Source: Nannobrachium achirus
Taxonomy: Eukaryota; Chordata; Actinopteri; Myctophiformes; Myctophidae
DNA: 64,000 nucleotides
Direction of reading: 5' to 3'
NCBI GenBank assembly: GCA_963921795.1
Contig: OY997641.1
Coordinates: forward strand, 58,877,591-58,941,590
Shown: positions 28,691 to 43,298 of the stretch, in pieces
How positions within the stretch are numbered: the first letter of the stretch is position 1
How the letters are laid out: the number at the start of each line of letters is the position of its first letter
Made by a program: the position numbers and the translations under genes
Notes under the pieces: model-generated
Told to the model about the DNA's origin: nothing
The model's input: only the letters and a program-made list of their open reading frames with translations
The model's database searches: none

Positions 28691-29938
28691 ATTGTTTTAG
28701 TTTTTAAATTGTTTCCCCCTTTTTTCCCCCTGACTTAGTCTTTTCTAGGATCACCTTTTAGTTGAGCTTGTACCAGTGAACTGTACTGTCAATGACACTG
28801 TATAGGCTACCTATGACAGTCCTATATCAATAATTAGTTCATTCGTGAATGACTTCCCTGTGGAAATAAGCCAAAAACATTACTAGGATCTCCTTTTAGT
28901 TGAGCTTGTACCAAATCATGTTTATTACGTATCTATCTATCTATCTTCCTAAGTCACATGCATTCACATTGCACTGAACGAACGCACGCACGCTGCGCAG
29001 GTCAGCTCAGCAGCTGGCTTTTTTTTTTGTTTTGTTTTCTTGTAAAGCTCCAGCCAGAGTCAGGCGCCGAGGTGGGGGGACGGCACCAAGCCGGACTTGC
29101 GAGCCCAGGCAGCGGCCGAAGGCCGCTGCCCCCCCCCCAACCCCCTGGAAGTGCGGTAGACTGCATGCCTCTAGAACCTATCAGTAGGTCCCCATCCATA
29201 GACGGCGCTGTAGCCAAGGAATTCTCCCCCAGTCACTCACCTGACACACCAGGAAGTGCAGTGCACCAGTCTGTGTTGGAGAAGCACCATGCATGTTGCA
29301 CTGCTGCTGCTGCCTCGTGGTAGAAAGGAATCACTCATACTGCTCCACGTTGTCACAGTAATCATTGCTATAGAGTGTTTGTTCAGTAACAGTGTTAAAC
29401 GGCTCTATATTGTGACAGGAATCGTTCCCACCGAGTCTTTGTTCACTAACAGTGTTACAGTGTGATATGAAAGAATCCACATGAGGGCAGTGTTTCCATT
29501 CTCAACTCACTGAGTTGAACAGAGGGCGGAACCCAATGCAATAACAAGTCCTATTATTTAGAAAGGAGTCACGTCAATGTCAGCAATTTTTTTCCCTCTC
29601 TTTTTGCCAACATTTTTTAAATCATTTTTTTAAATCATTTCACAATGTAAAAACAAAAATCCTTTTGAGAAAAATGTAATGACCTATACACAGTATCTAT
29701 AGGCTGTGTCTGTGTATATTCTGAGTGTATTATGTATTTTCAAAGCGAACGTTTGTAACTCAAATTTTGCTTCTGGGTGGTCCCTGGAACTAGATATTTT
29801 GAAATGGGGGTCCGTGGCCAAATAAATATCATTTTGGGGGTCCTTCACATGAAATGGTTTGAGCACCACTGACATAGTAGTCTCTCAAGAACAGACTAAC
29901 TGAGCTCCAGTTAAGTGAAAAGGACCTTTTCTTTGACG

Positions 29939-30123
29939 ATGGCTGGCCAGATTGCTGACATAGAAACATAGGGTTTTTCAAAAAATCTTAGAATGATACA
30001 AAAGACACTTGGGTCAAGAAATTCTAATTTTCACGATTTTTCAAAAATAGCAGATCTACAAGCTCACAACGTGTCGCGACGCGATGTAAATCGGCTATTT
30101 TTTGGCAAAGACATTTGAGAGAG
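29939..30123 (-). mobile_element. 185-bp arm segment absent from unit 1, with extra hairpin
   Basis: The segment extends the left inverted-repeat arm (reverse complement of about 31530-31690) and carries a hairpin at 30043-30102. Unit 1 joins directly at CTTTGACG|TGAAAA, so a deletion in unit 1 is the simpler reading. Unit 3 keeps it, with the hairpin at 55980-56040. Confidence 0.85.
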
Positions 30124-31094
30124 TGAAAAAAAGATGTATCAAGTACATATATTATAAGTACCTTTTACCAATTATAGAGGGTTCAAGTGGTACCGGATAT
30201 ACAGCTCGGCTAATAAAAGGTGAATTGATCCCAGTGCATGACGGAGGAAGATAAATGTAATCGCCACGATACGATTATCGTGAGTGTTTTTGATCACGAT
30301 AAACGGTGATATCGCGTAACGTACCATCCCTATTACCAAGTATGCTTCTGTGTACTTAAAAGTACTTCAAACTTATGCCACATCCCACTTATGACATTAT
30401 ATAATTGGACCAAAGGCATTGACATGACCATGACTATCACTCTTAATCCAGGGATGCCACAGTCCAAGGGTGCCTCAGAATAATCTGATGACATTTGGAA
30501 TTCATCAGTATCACTTCACTATGCTTAGTAAAACAGACCTGATTTGCACTGTACTTGATGAGTTATTTTTCCATCTGCGGTCAACACTCTTCATCAAAAA
30601 TGGCAGATCTACAAGCTCACGATGCTTTGTGAGCTTGTAGACCTACTATTCTTTGGTGAACCTTCCCACCCAGAATAGTGATGCTGGGGTTCAAGTGGTT
30701 AAACGTCAAGTCTAAAGTTATTTTCAGTCAGTTTTGAATGGAAACGGATATTTCTCCAATTAAGATTCTAAAAAAAGGGGTTGCCCCGAGTCAAAAAAAA
30801 AAGTTTGAAAACCCCTGTTTTAATCAGGATGCAATAGAGTAGAACAGTGGTTCTCAAAATGGATTCCAGGGACTCTGTGGGTTCCTTTTTAAGGGGGGTC
30901 TAAATTGACCCATGCAAGTCTTTAACTCTGACGGTGTACAAATGGAACCAAATGAACCCATTAGGGTTCATAACGGGTTCATTTGGTTCCATTTGTACAC
31001 TGTCAGAGTTAAAGGGGAGACCTTGAAATTTGAATGTTTGAGAAACACCAGAGTATGCGTTGAATGCACTGTGACGCTCCCTCTATCCTCTCAG

Positions 31095-31258
31095 GTCAGG
31101 AGCTGTGGGTCAAGCGGCTGAAGTGGGCGGGGCTACCAGCCTTTAGCAAGCTGAGATGGACGGCCCTGGATGACCCCACCTCCCCGGGCCTGACCGGAGC
31201 CTTCTGCAAGACCTACCACAACTTCTCCTTCTACTGGATCCTCAAAGCAGGACACATG
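31095..31258 (+). CDS. scpep1: SCPEP1-like penultimate coding exon (unit 2, orphan 3' end)
   Basis: Identical in structure to the unit 1 exon with intact splice sites. One replacement stands out: the DDPAS stretch reads DDPTS (GCC to ACC). No upstream scpep1 exon lies between the unit 1 engase exons and this one, so the copy has no visible promoter or 5' part. Confidence 0.82.
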
Positions 31259-32569
31259 GTAAACCATAGATTCTGTACTAGCCCATTTAGGCCCTGAACA
31301 CATTATGACGCAATATTTTATGCTTTAAATATAAACAAATAGCAGATTTTTATTGGCTTTTTTATGCCTTTATTGATAGGACAGTAGACTGACAGGAAAT
31401 GGGGAGAGAGATGGGGAATGACATGTGGCAAAGGTCGTCCGGATCGGGAATCGAACCGGCGACGCCAGCAGGCATCATAGCCTAGTATGTGGTATGCGCC
31501 TTGACCAACAGGCCAGCGGGCGCCCGACAAATAGCAGATCTACAAGCTCACAGCGCGCTGCGAGCTTGTAGATCTGCTATCTTTGAAAAATCGTGAAAAT
31601 TAGAATTTTGACCCGATTCTATAAGTGTCTTTTGAAAAAGATTTTTGAAAAAAAACTATGTTTCTATGTCAGCAATCTGGCCAGCCATCGTCAAAGAAAA
31701 GGTCCTTTTCACTTAACTGGAGCTCAGTCAGTCTGTTCTTGAGAGACTACTATGTCAGTGGTGCTCAAACCTTTTCACGTGAAGGACCCCCAAAATGATA
31801 TTTATTTGGCCACGGACCCCCATTTCAAAATATCTAGTTCCAGGGACCACCCAGAAGCAAAATTTGAGTTACAAACGTTCGCTTTGAAAATACATTATAT
31901 TCAAAGATTTGCACACATTTTCACGACTTTTTTCAAAAATAGCAGATCTACAAGCTCGCAGCGCGGCACTCGGTGCCGCGCTGTGAGCTTGTATATCTGC
32001 TATTTTTCACTGGTTAAAGCAGTCAATAATTCTAGGCCTAAATGGGCTAGTAAGACTCCTCAGGGCAACATGCCAACAAGCCAAGAATTGGCACAACCTC
32101 CTATTACCCCTGTACTTCCCCTAACAGATTAACTTGAACATCATTTTTCAAAGGGCCCTGTGTGCCATTTAGATCAAAAAGATTTTGAAAAGATGTCAAA
32201 ATGACCTGAGATCAGAGAGATGCTTTTCTCTGTGTGTTGGCTCCCTCGTGTGGCTGCTTGAGAAAATGCTCATTCTAGCTGGTGGACACTTTTTTTTTGT
32301 ATTCATTCAGCTCTAGCTCTGGAACCATTTTGTCCGATTGACAAAATATTTTTTGAATGAGGGGGGCCTCATTCAACAGTAAAGAAAAACATACAAAATC
32401 TTGGCGCATGGACCTTGGAGCCATTTTTGCTTCTGGCACGGATAGAGTTAATATAGAAAAAAAGAAACCTTCACATTTTGTTCATGTTGAAAAAATGGCA
32501 CATTAGATGTGTTTACTGCACCACTCATCCAGATTTGGTTAACGTTTTTTGCTGATTTGCTTTTGACAG

Positions 32570-32632
32570 ATACCGTCAGACCAGGGACCCATGGCTTTAC
32601 AGATGCTGAGGATGGTGACCCAGCGGGCCTGA
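32570..32632 (+). CDS. scpep1: SCPEP1-like last coding exon (unit 2, orphan)
   Basis: The frame is open to TGA; the final residue is Ala instead of the Val of unit 1. A 4-bp deletion just after the stop (TGATCTC against TGAGTATCTC) does not touch the coding part. Confidence 0.82.
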   Translation: MPSDQGPMALQMLRMVTQRA

Positions 32633-32936
32633 TCTCTCACGTCCCCCGGATGGCAGCTGGAATGCCTTGACAATCACAAATGGACACGTTATCAGCACTC
32701 CGATCAACCAAATTGTCGCGTTTAATCGCATTGTTTTAAATTGTTGCCGTTTGAACAATAAAGCCATTTCTTTTTTGTAAATGCCGCTGGCCTTTTTTTG
32801 TTTGAGATAAAATACATATTCGTGCTCATTGTAAAAGAAGTTGACAGGGAATTTTGTCAGGAGATGACTTTGTTTTTAATGAAATGAAGTCAATGTGGAG
32901 CAATATAATAAGCCTTCATCAATGTCTTCTTTATGG

Positions 32937-33810
32937 CAGGGGTCCCCCGATGATTAGCTTAATGTGCAATATTGTTTTCTCACTCAACAGTAAACAAACA
33001 TACAGTATACTGTAGGTGTATACAAGCCAGGGTATCTGCACATTTCTAAAGATACAATTTAATTTGACTTTTTAATGCCAAATTATCAAATATGTAAATA
33101 TTAGGCAAATATTGTGAAAATACAAGCTCACAAAGCCTGAGCTTATTTGCCTGTTTTCACTATATCAGTGGAACAAAGTCTGGGGTCTGCCCAGTTCAAA
33201 TATGATTCCATTATGGAACCTCACATTCTGTTCTGGTTACAAGTTGTACTGTACAAGTCTGGCTGTTGGTTGTGAGCAGTCTTTCAGTCCATTGTTGTAA
33301 CATGTGAGTAACAGAGAACACTGCAGGACTTTAAAGCCATGCTATGTGGTGCCATTGAACAGCCAGAGTCTGCAGACAGGGCTTCTTTTCTTTCTCTCTG
33401 AGACAACTCGTACAGCGCTTCCTCAGGCTGGTGCAAACCCTGATTCCGTTGGTAAGATTGCAACACTCTTCTAGAAAGGGAGGAAGGTGAATGGCTCCCT
33501 GTCGGGACCAGGCCCACATGGATGGATTATGGACCAGGCTAAAGAGGCCCTTCACCCTTCATCTCCTGGCAGAGATAACAGTTTGATTGGTGGGGACCCC
33601 GTACCCTGACACTTACATTTTGTGAAACATGGTTCTATACATGCTCACAACGCCTCGCAACGCTATTTTCACAATTTCTGCCCTATATACACTTACATTT
33701 TATGTTGGTTTGTTTACTGTTGAGTGAGAAAACAATGTTGCACATTAAGTTAATCATCTGGGGACCCCCCAAAATAATTTGGGGACCATCCTGGGGGTCC
33801 CGAACCACTG
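32937..33810. mobile_element. hAT-like element, full right end (unit 2)
   Basis: Keeps GGGGGTCCCGAACCACTG, which is lost from unit 1, and so shows the original terminal repeat of this element. Confidence 0.65.
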
Positions 33811-34220
33811 ATCTACAGCATGTACAGTAAGCGGTGACCACATAAACTGGTTGAACCAACAGGGGCCCCCAAATAGCACCTTTTTAAATGATTACAAAGT
33901 TATGTAAAATGGGATACTAATTAAGAATATTCATAGGTTGCATTTGTAGTCCTACAGCGGCCGTGTTGAGGACCAACACAAGTGTGCTGATTGGTGTAGA
34001 TTAGAACATTAACCAATCAGACAACTGAAACACCTGTGCTGGTCCTCAACATGGACTGCGTAGGACTCCAAATGCAACCCATGAATACAGAGAACCTCAA
34101 ATACAAATACACCGGAAAATATGAATACATATTGCATAGTGAATCAGAAACACATTATTGTTAATGTATTTCTGTCTCATGAAGATTTTCCCCAAGCAGA
34201 CAAACTGAGACCCGAGTCCC

Positions 34221-34631
34221 TCATGATGACGACGTCTCCACCCTCTGCTCCTGGGTGTAGCTGAGGCTGCGTCTGCCCCAGTGGCTCTCTGGGACCAGGA
34301 AGCCCTCCCGCGTCACCGGCTCCACCAGCAGCTCCACCAGGCCCGGGGGCTCGGCCAGCGGCAGCTCCGTCACCCGGAACAGGGTGGAGTAGGAGCGGCC
34401 CACCAGCTCGGGCCGCCCCGGGGGCACCCGGGGGTCCGGCCCCCGCAGGCGTCGCCAGTACACCCTGAAGTGACGCGCCAGCCGCGCCGGGTAGCTCCAG
34501 CGCAGCGTGGCGTTGAGGACCAGGCTGCTGGCGTCGCTGCTGCTGCCGACGCTCCGCAGCCACACCACGTCGTAGATGCACACGCCCTGGACCGACTGGA
34601 GGGGAGCCGACAGGCTGGCCTCGTCCAGGAC
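34221..34631 (-). CDS. engase: ENGASE-like last coding exon E6 (unit 2)
   Basis: One codon longer than unit 1: the C-terminus reads VETSSS before TGA because of a 3-bp insertion at the end. Otherwise the exon is open and keeps its acceptor. Most likely an orphan 3' copy, since the next unit to the right starts again with satellite and scpep1. Confidence 0.85.
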   Translation of the reverse strand, partial: VLDEASLSAPLQSVQGVCIYDVVWLRSVGSSSDASSLVLNATLRWSYPARLARHFRVYWRRLRGPDPRVPPGRPELVGRSYSTLFRVTELPLAEPPGLVELLVEPVTREGFLVPESHWGRRSLSYTQEQRVETSSS

Positions 34632-37600
34632 CTGACGGGGAGGGCAAAGAGACAGTAGATCAAAGCCCTGAATAGGGAATGAAGGAGGTTTATGTGTTAA
34701 ATGTTATTAAATTACAGTAAAATAACTACAAATGCAACATTTAACATGGTCACTTTAACAAGGTATTATATTATATTCTCCACACTTGTATTCTCCCCAG
34801 CTTGACAAAATGGTATATTACCAGGTTCCGCAGGTCAGCTGCACAGGTGCAATGCATTATTGTTAATTGTGGCACGTTTACTAACATGCTAAGTTTAGCT
34901 GCACTTGAAAAACCATTCCAGCCCAAGAAACCATAGAAACCTGTGTAAAAAACTGACAAAAGTCTTCGTCTTTTTTTTTTTTCAGACATCTGCGAGGCGT
35001 TGTGAGCATGTAGATCTGCTATTTTCACAATATAACCGTGTTATCCAAAATGTAATGCCTATTTTCCATGAGGACTCCCATCTTTGCCATACCCTAGCTT
35101 TTGCTGAACTGACGCCACTGCAGTTTCCTGCACCCTTCCAGCATGTGCTACAGTAAATGGTAAATGGTGCATTTATATTGCGCCTTTATCCAAGGCGCTT
35201 TACGTAGATTGTGCATTGCATTCACCCATTCACACACCGATGGCAGGGGAAACCTAGCCTAGCTGAGCTAGACATCCCAGCCATGTTAAAACAAGGAGGG
35301 GATAGATACTGCAGTTAGTTAGCTAGATGCATTAGTATCTAGGCTGGCCCCAGGCTAGGGGAAACCATGCAAGGCACCAACCTGCTCACCGGGAGCAACT
35401 ACGGGTTCAAAGTCTTGCTCAAGGACTCTTCGACACTTAACTCTGGGGGAGCCCGGGATCGAACTGGGAACCCTTCAGGAACCCCCCGTGTTCTAATGAC
35501 GGGTTCTCTACCCCTGAGTAGTTTAATTGACTACATACAAATGGCCCATCCATTGTCACACTGTATTTCAAGACAAAGGTCGGGGAATGTATATCACCTG
35601 CCCCCCATATGCATATTGGTATTCAGGTGGAAAGTGCAGTCGTCCTGCATAGAGAATCATCCTCTGTGAACCACCATAATGTATAATACATAACCTGTAC
35701 ATATACAGTATAAACTGTCTTTCCTGGTATTATTAGCTGTGTATATTCTATAAATGGGACTGATCGCTACTGGGAGGTGAGTTGGGACTTGATCGCCCTG
35801 GCTGGGTCACCTGAGTGAGGGGTATGTTGTTCTATATTAAATACCAAATTACTTGTGAAAAGGTATTAAACATTGTTTTCAATAGACAAAGTAATTGCAT
35901 AGCAAACAATACAACAGAGGATAATAGGCTACATTTAATTTTCAGTTGATCCAAAAGAAAAACCTTGTCAACCATGATATGGACAATTCTGTTATTTGTG
36001 TCATGTCGATGAGGTTCAGTAACTTGTTGCCCTAAGCAACTGGGAATTGATCATTTGCCCTTAGTGTGGGGATTTAAGGGGAGCAAATGCAAATTTCGTG
36101 CAAATTTGTCTTAAAGTGCAACACATTTTGCACAGATGTAGCCTAGGGCTTGCTCTAATGATTTAGCTAGGGCGCCCGAGCCGACGACCTTCGGGGCCGC
36201 CACAGCGGCCAAATCAAGTTGGCCTCCCATTGACTTTCTATACAGGAGGAAAATACCCAGAAAAAAAACTTTTTTCTGGGTATTTAAGTAGGATGTGAGG
36301 GGTCTAACTAGTGGTCTGTCATCATGTTGAATCCATTGCAAGCATTTGTTTTGCACAAAAAACATTCCTTGGGCTACAAATGGCCCCAGAGAACGATGGT
36401 TTAGTGATGAAAAGCGATGAGTCATCACTTTTCAGAGTTTTGTGGGTGTTTTCTGGAGCTGTGGTGCCCCCGAAGGTCGCCGACTCGGGCGCCCTACCTA
36501 AATCATTAGAGCATGCCCTGAGCTATCTGTGCAAAATTTTGCACTTTTAGACTGATTAGCACGAGAGAAAAAAAACCCTAAGGCCTCCGACTAACATGAA
36601 TGCTCACCCATACATGCATCGTTTTCTGAGGCCATTTCTAGCCCAAGGAATGTTTTTTGTGCAAAACAAATGCCTGCAATGGATTCAGCATCATGACAAA
36701 CCCCAAGTTATACCCCTCAGATCCTACTTAAATACCCAGAAAAAAAAAGGTTTTCTGGGTATTTTCCTCCTGTATAGAAAGTCAATGGGAGGCCAACTTG
36801 ATTTGGCCGCTGTGGCGGCCCCGAAGGTCGTTGGCTCGGGCACCCTAGCTAAATCATTAGAGCAAGCTCTGGGCTACATCTGTGCAATTCTTTGCACTTT
36901 AAGACAAATTTGCACGAAATTAGCATTTGCTCCCCTTAAATCCCCACACTACCTTGGCTGTTGAGCTCCCTGTGGAAAACTGATAAACAGTGCCATCTTG
37001 TGGATAGAATTGAGAACGCATTACAATCACACTACTGGTTCAAATAATAGTGTGGACTGGACTGTGGATGATTAGATCCTCTGCTGTGCATAACAGGAAA
37101 TTGAATATGTTTTAATTTTTAACATGCATCTTGTGTTCTTTATATTGTCTTTATAACCTGAAGTTTATTCAAAGCCGCAGTATGTGTTTGTTTTTTCAGA
37201 CGGCTGAACATAAAGTCCTGTAAAATTGCATATAGTTTCGAAGAGGCTGAAATTGAATTGGTACCACATAGTTGGAATGACCCAAATGCATAGTTCTATG
37301 CCACCTGAATGGCAGGGATGAGCCATCGGAGTGATTAGCCTCCATCCATTCGTATGGATCTCCTCTTTACATTATTCTAGCATTCATAAATGCTATTCAC
37401 TTAGCATGGACACAGAAGTTGTCTAGACCAGGGACGTGCTGGCCATTGGGAAAAGCGGGACAACTCCCGAATGGCCGGTTCATTCCCGGCCAGTCCAGGC
37501 CGGCCATTAGGAAAAAAATAAAATGTCGGCCTTCGTTCCATTTTGGGGGCTGGGCGGCCAACAAAGTAAATCGTCTCTGTCGGGCAGAAACCTTGTATCT

Positions 37601-38602
37601 CCAAGTTTCACATTTTTTCGCAAAGCAAAGCCCTGCTTCATCATACAAGGCTGTCGCACAAAAGTAGTGAAAACAGCAGATCTACAAGCACACAACGCCT
37701 CGCACTGCTGTTTTCGCTAGTTTAAATCATTTTTAAAATGGTTTTGGACATACAAGGTTTCCACCCGACGAAATATAACTCATGTAATTGGCCCACTGGC
37801 TTGTCACTTCTGAATGGCAAATCTTTGAGTAGCAGCAGCAGCGCTATAGAGAGAGATCTCTCTCTATAGCGCACAATGAGGGCCTCTACAACTCATTTTC
37901 CCGGGCTGAATCAGGGGCCCAGCATGTCCCTGGTCTAGACTAAACTCAAACATCATATAGCATCAAAACAACCTTTTGATATTTTTCAATAAGCTTCTGA
38001 AGACAAAAACCTTTATCAAAAGCACATTTTGTATATAAAACAAATTGTGACTGTGACTGTATATCCCTTGGGCACATTGGTTCCTGTGTGTTGTTTTGTT
38101 ACAGTTATTTATAGTGGGAGATTAATGTGTTATGCCATACAATGTTATTGTTATATAATTCATTGTATGTGTTCAATGCCCTGAGGCAAAGGAATATCAA
38201 TGTGGTGAAAGAAATGCAAAATGCCCCCCTTTCCATGCCATACCTGAAGGCAGCATTCAAGAGAATCGTCTTGTCCAAACTCTCCTGAACTTCAATGCAC
38301 CATCTTATGTTGAAAGAATTTCCCTCCCTGTGTGGAAATACATGCTGTGTGCCACATCTACAGTATTCACTTGATTATGCTTAGTTTAGTGTGTTATCGA
38401 ACACAGAAAATAGCCGACCTCCAAGCTCACAACGCGTCGCCCTGTGACGCGTTGTGAGCTTGGAGGTCTGCTATTTTCAATATTTTCACCATAAGGCCCT
38501 TTTAGAAATGTCAGCCCCTGCCTCTCTAACATTCTCTGCACGCCCCTGCCTGAAGGGAACAGTCAAAAGGAAAAGAAGAAGAATATTGTCACGTGACCTC
38601 AC
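34632..38602. other. engase E5-E6 intron (unit 2), single SINE block
   Basis: Only one copy of the block duplicated in unit 1 is present, so this intron shows the probable ancestral state. It holds the SINE-related repeat (about 35155-35520), the foldback element (36063-36959) and the hAT-like element below. Confidence 0.7.
37429..37932. mobile_element. hAT-like element with GTCTAGAC duplication (unit 2)
   Basis: The target duplication lies at 37421-37428 and 37933-37940. Length (504 bp) and duplication are the same as in unit 1, so insertion preceded the large duplication. Confidence 0.88.
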
Positions 38603-38714
38603 CATGAACTCTCCCACTCGGCAGCTGAAGGGCGTGTCCTGAGGCTCGCCCTCCCGCTCTATGATCACACACACCTCCCTCAGTGCACAGCCGAGCAGCT
38701 CCAACTGGGAACAC
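38603..38714 (-). CDS. engase: ENGASE-like exon E5 (unit 2)
   Basis: Same 37 codons and splice sites as in unit 1; no disabling change seen. Confidence 0.83.
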
Positions 38715-39878
38715 CTGCCCACAGCGCCACCCACAGGAGACACACAGATTAGCTTTCTCAGTATCCTCCACTGATTTCAGTCATTGAATTGGATTCCATA
38801 TAGAGATGTTGCTCTCGGAAAGGTGGCAAAGGTTACGTAGCATTTTTGAGAAGCTCCATATCTGTAGATTATATTTTGGTGTGATAACCCTTCCAGAGAC
38901 ACAGATAAATTGGTGTTATCAGCTGCTAAAGTTGTTGTCCCGTTAACTTTACAATACAGGAAAAACAAAAATGCAATAAAGTAATCTTCTTTAAAGGGAT
39001 ACTTTCACCTAAAGGGGTTGAGAGGGGCAGATTACACAGTGACATGAGCTTCTCTGAAAACGGTCTGAAACAGTCTGAAGCTCATGTCACAGTGTAATAT
39101 GCCCCTCGCCCCCCAACAACAGCTGACCAGTACAGTAAGTAGTCATACAGTCAGGCTATACAGACAATTAATTTGATTGGCTTATAATTGCGCATCCCCA
39201 CAATGACATCATAAAAATATTAACTTGTTTTTTAAGATGATTCTTAAAGTGACAGTAACCCTTTAGGTGAGTAGCATATGAGGGGTCAAACTAGGGGTTT
39301 TTCATGATTCTGAATCCATTGCAAGTATGTGTTTTGCACGAAAAACATTCCTTGGACTAAAATGGCCCCCACTAAACAGTGAAAAGTGATGACTCATCAC
39401 TACTTTTCATCACTAAACCATTGTATTTATGTGTGGTTCCATTGTTGACAGGGTTCAAGGTTCAAGGTGGACTTTAATGTTACATGTTGCGTACAGGTAC
39501 ATAAGAGTCAAACTTAATTAGTTTGGCTTCCTTCAGACAATGCAGCAGTATGTATAATAACAATATTAAAAGTAATAAGAATGACAAAGAAAGATTTAAG
39601 CAAAAGAAAGTGTGCAAAAAACAAGAGCATCATCAAATATACATGTGCATAAAGGTTTGGTATTTTATACACACCAACAGCATTTTGTCTTTAACCTAAC
39701 TGTGTGTAAACAACTTCACAGTGTATTCTATGAGCAACAGGTTAGTATATTCAACTTCACGTTATAGAGCAACAGGTTAGTATATTCAACTTCACGTTAT
39801 ATTCTATGTACAGAAGGTGCAGTTCAAGCATAATGGTGTAAGAAAGGGATGGAGGGGGGGGACAGAGGGGGGCCTCAC

Positions 39879-39978
39879 CTGACAGTCCAGCTGTCTGGAT
39901 TCCACTGACCACACCTTTCAGAGAGCTGTTTAACCAAGTGGTGGCTGGTATCCAGAACTCTGGGAGACCTACTGGTGG
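39879..39978 (-). CDS. engase: ENGASE-like exon E4 (unit 2)
   Basis: Coding sequence as in unit 1. The adjoining UG-type repeat at 39979-40041 has one more CGTG-type step and fewer TG steps, so the acceptor context differs slightly. Confidence 0.8.
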
Positions 39979-39991
39979 CTGCACACACACA

Positions 39992-40035
<44 letters not shown>

Positions 40036-41398
40036 CACACAGCTATTAGTAAAGTGTACGTGTGATTTGCACAGCAACACAAACTGGATTCCAGCACATA
40101 TGCATTCGGTGCTCGACGCATAAAGACCGAACAGTGGAGAGTTTCACCTCCATGCTAAAGGCCCTTTCCCACTGGGCGCGATAAAGACAATGATAAAAAA
40201 ATTGGCTGTTGGCTGGCCCTCTTTCAGATGTTGTCATGTAGATCGGTACACAGTATCTCTGTAGCCATTAAACGAAACGGGTATTTCTTACATTGATGCT
40301 CCTACATATTATCATGCAAGCACCAGAAAGTTACTTTCCATCCCTCATAAACTGTGTGCACAGTGCACATCCCATAACCCACACACTGCACATCATTTCG
40401 GAGCTCATATCTTTGAACGGGTAAGGACTAGTAAACTATAGTTACTGACCATGACAGAGGCGCGCCGTCTCAGGCGACCTTGAGTCGCATAAGCCGACTC
40501 AAGTTGTAAACCAGGGGGCAGAATAGTAAATCTTCATTTCCCCGACTTTTGTAAACCCACTGAATGATGACAAAAACGATACAGCGAGTTACAGCTAAAC
40601 GTAGACAAACTGTTTCAGGTACATTCTGTTCTGATATTATGGACAAAACGTAAAGACATTTTGGGGGAAATGGTCAAGGTTTATGTTGGCCACTTGTCTT
40701 GACCCTCTACACTTGACCAGAGTTGGCTCAGTACTTCTTGGACTGCTTTTTTCCTTCTACACTGAATCTCTTAGCCAAAATTTGCAGATCTACAAGCTCA
40801 CAATGGGTCACCTTGGCACATGTTGGCTTGTATATCTGCTATTTTGGGACCCTCAAATAATATGGATGCTGGGGTAAGTGCTTAAATGCAGTGACTCTAA
40901 TGCATTTACAGTATATCTCGTCCCTGACAGCTTGCAATGGTATTTAATATCAGGCTTTGTAAACCGTATACGTGAACTGGGTCATTAATCCTCCAGGACA
41001 GGTGCCTTCAATGTTTTAAGGCCATGGACCCCTTAGTTGAGAGCGAGAGACGAAGCAGGGACCCCCACAACCTTTTCATAGATTCCATATGGTTTCATTG
41101 TTTGAATATTTTGGATTCATGTAAATTCGTGCTTTCAGATACGTATTTAACCACTTGAACCGTCAAAACATAACTTGACATTTCACTCTGTATTTAGTCT
41201 GCTCTTTTCCCCCTCTACACCAAACATCTGACATCTGACAACAGCGCGAGGCGTTGTGAGCTTGTAGATCTGCTATTTTTGGCTAAAGTTCTCCGAATAT
41301 GGACACTTTGGTTCAAGTGGTTAATATAAAAAAATCACACCCGTGTGAACTGAGCGGTGGTCGTGGAGGCTGCGCAACAGCAAAACAAATATATATAT

Positions 41399-41460
<62 letters not shown>

Positions 41461-41708
41461 TCTGGCCTGGCCTGAACAACAGCGCCCCTCCCTTAACATG
41501 TGTGGTCACAAAAGGTACTGTAGGCTACATACAGACACGCATACAGACAGACAGACCCACACACACGGCCACGTATAGGAGCGTTGTGACCACCGCTCAA
41601 AAAGGAGAAAAGAAGTTTCTATATCACATAAAGATTTGGAGGACCCCTCCAGTAGTAACCCTGAGGACCCCCTATAGGGGTCCCGGACCCCCTGTTGTGT
41701 AAACGTAC

Positions 41709-41851
41709 TGGAGACGTCCTGCACTGCCTTGTGCGTGCAGAGGCTGGCGTCTGTGGTCTTCAGCTCCAGAGACACCGTGATGCCTGGGGACAGCTTGTAG
41801 ATGAGAGACACCATGGAGCTGGAAGCCAGCGGCACGTTCAGAGAGAACAGC
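41709..41851 (-). CDS. engase: ENGASE-like exon E3 (unit 2)
   Basis: As in unit 1, with the composite element again ending about 9 bp past the donor. Confidence 0.83.
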
Positions 41852-43262
41852 CTGAGACGGAAACAGAGAGAGGGAGAGAGATTTTGTCGTACAATTGAGT
41901 ACCTGAGACGAATAACAGTCTAATGCTGCATTCACACTGAGAGAAGCCAAGCTAATGGTTTGCTTGGTAATTCAATGTATTCTCTATGCAAACCAGCTTT
42001 AAAAAATTCCAAGCTTTTTTTCCAGCTTGGACATTTTAAAAGCTGGTTTGCATAGAGAATACATTGAATTACCAAGCAAACCATTAGCTTGGCTTTTCTG
42101 TAAGTGAATGAGGCATTAGTCCATATTTTAATTTTCTTTTTAATATAGATATTTTTTGATTTACCAGACTGTAAGCCACAAACTAGTCATTTTTAATCTG
42201 TTAAATTGTTAATGCACTCCCCCCTTATTTTGTTCAATTGTCTGTTTTAATGTTATCTGCTCCCTTTGTCTGCTGAATATCGCTTGTACGGACTTATACT
42301 GTTGTTCCACAAACTTTTGGAGATATACCATTTTTCTTTTTTTTCTCCACTTTCCATAAGTATTATGTCTTATAATTACTAATATATATGAGTTAAGTAA
42401 AAAGAATCTTCTAGTTTGTGGTTTACGGTCTGGTAAATCAAAAAGATATCAATTTAAATATGGACTTTTTTTCATCTCAGGTACTCAATTATGAAACAAG
42501 AATGAAAAGGTCTGAATAAATGTTGGAATGACGTAGTACAGGGGTCAGGGGTCTTCAACGTTTTCAGGCCAAGGACCCCTTAGTTGAGAGAGAGATGAAG
42601 CAGGGACCCCCCACAACCAGTTCATATATTCCATATAGTTTCATCGTTTGACAGCACAATCATCAGTGTATTTTGTGTTTTCAGATATTTAACCACTTGA
42701 GCCATCATAACCTAATAAATTTGACCTTTCACTCTGTACTTAGTCCGCTCTTTTTCCCCTCTACACCAAAGCTCTTTGCCGAAAATAGCCGATCTACAAC
42801 GCCTTGCACTGCGAGGCGTTGTGAGCTTGTAGATCGGCTATTTTTGGCTACAGGTCTCAGAATATGAACACTAGGGTTCAAGTTGTTAATATAAAAATTA
42901 TTGGAAGATTTGGAGGACCCCCTGTAGTAACTCTGAGGACCCCCTAGGTGTCCCGGACCCCCTCTTGAAGACCCCTGATGTAGTACTTTCCCTGGACCAA
43001 GCAATGAACACTAAACAATTTGTTTGTTTCAGGTTTTTAGCAGCAACGGTTTTGTATTGTATTGTAATCACACCAGCAAAATAATTCAGTGTTTTAATGG
43101 CACCTGTCTTTTTAAACCTGCGATCATGCTGAAGGCTGAATAAACATACCGGTAAACGTACTCTAATCGCTATTATTTGAGTCATGTAAAATGTCATAAC
43201 ATCCTAGGCAGCCCTAGGCATGCCCAGATTCGGGACGATAGGGTTTGTGTGGATAATTTTAC

Positions 43263-43296
<34 letters not shown>

Positions 43297-43298
<2 letters not shown>
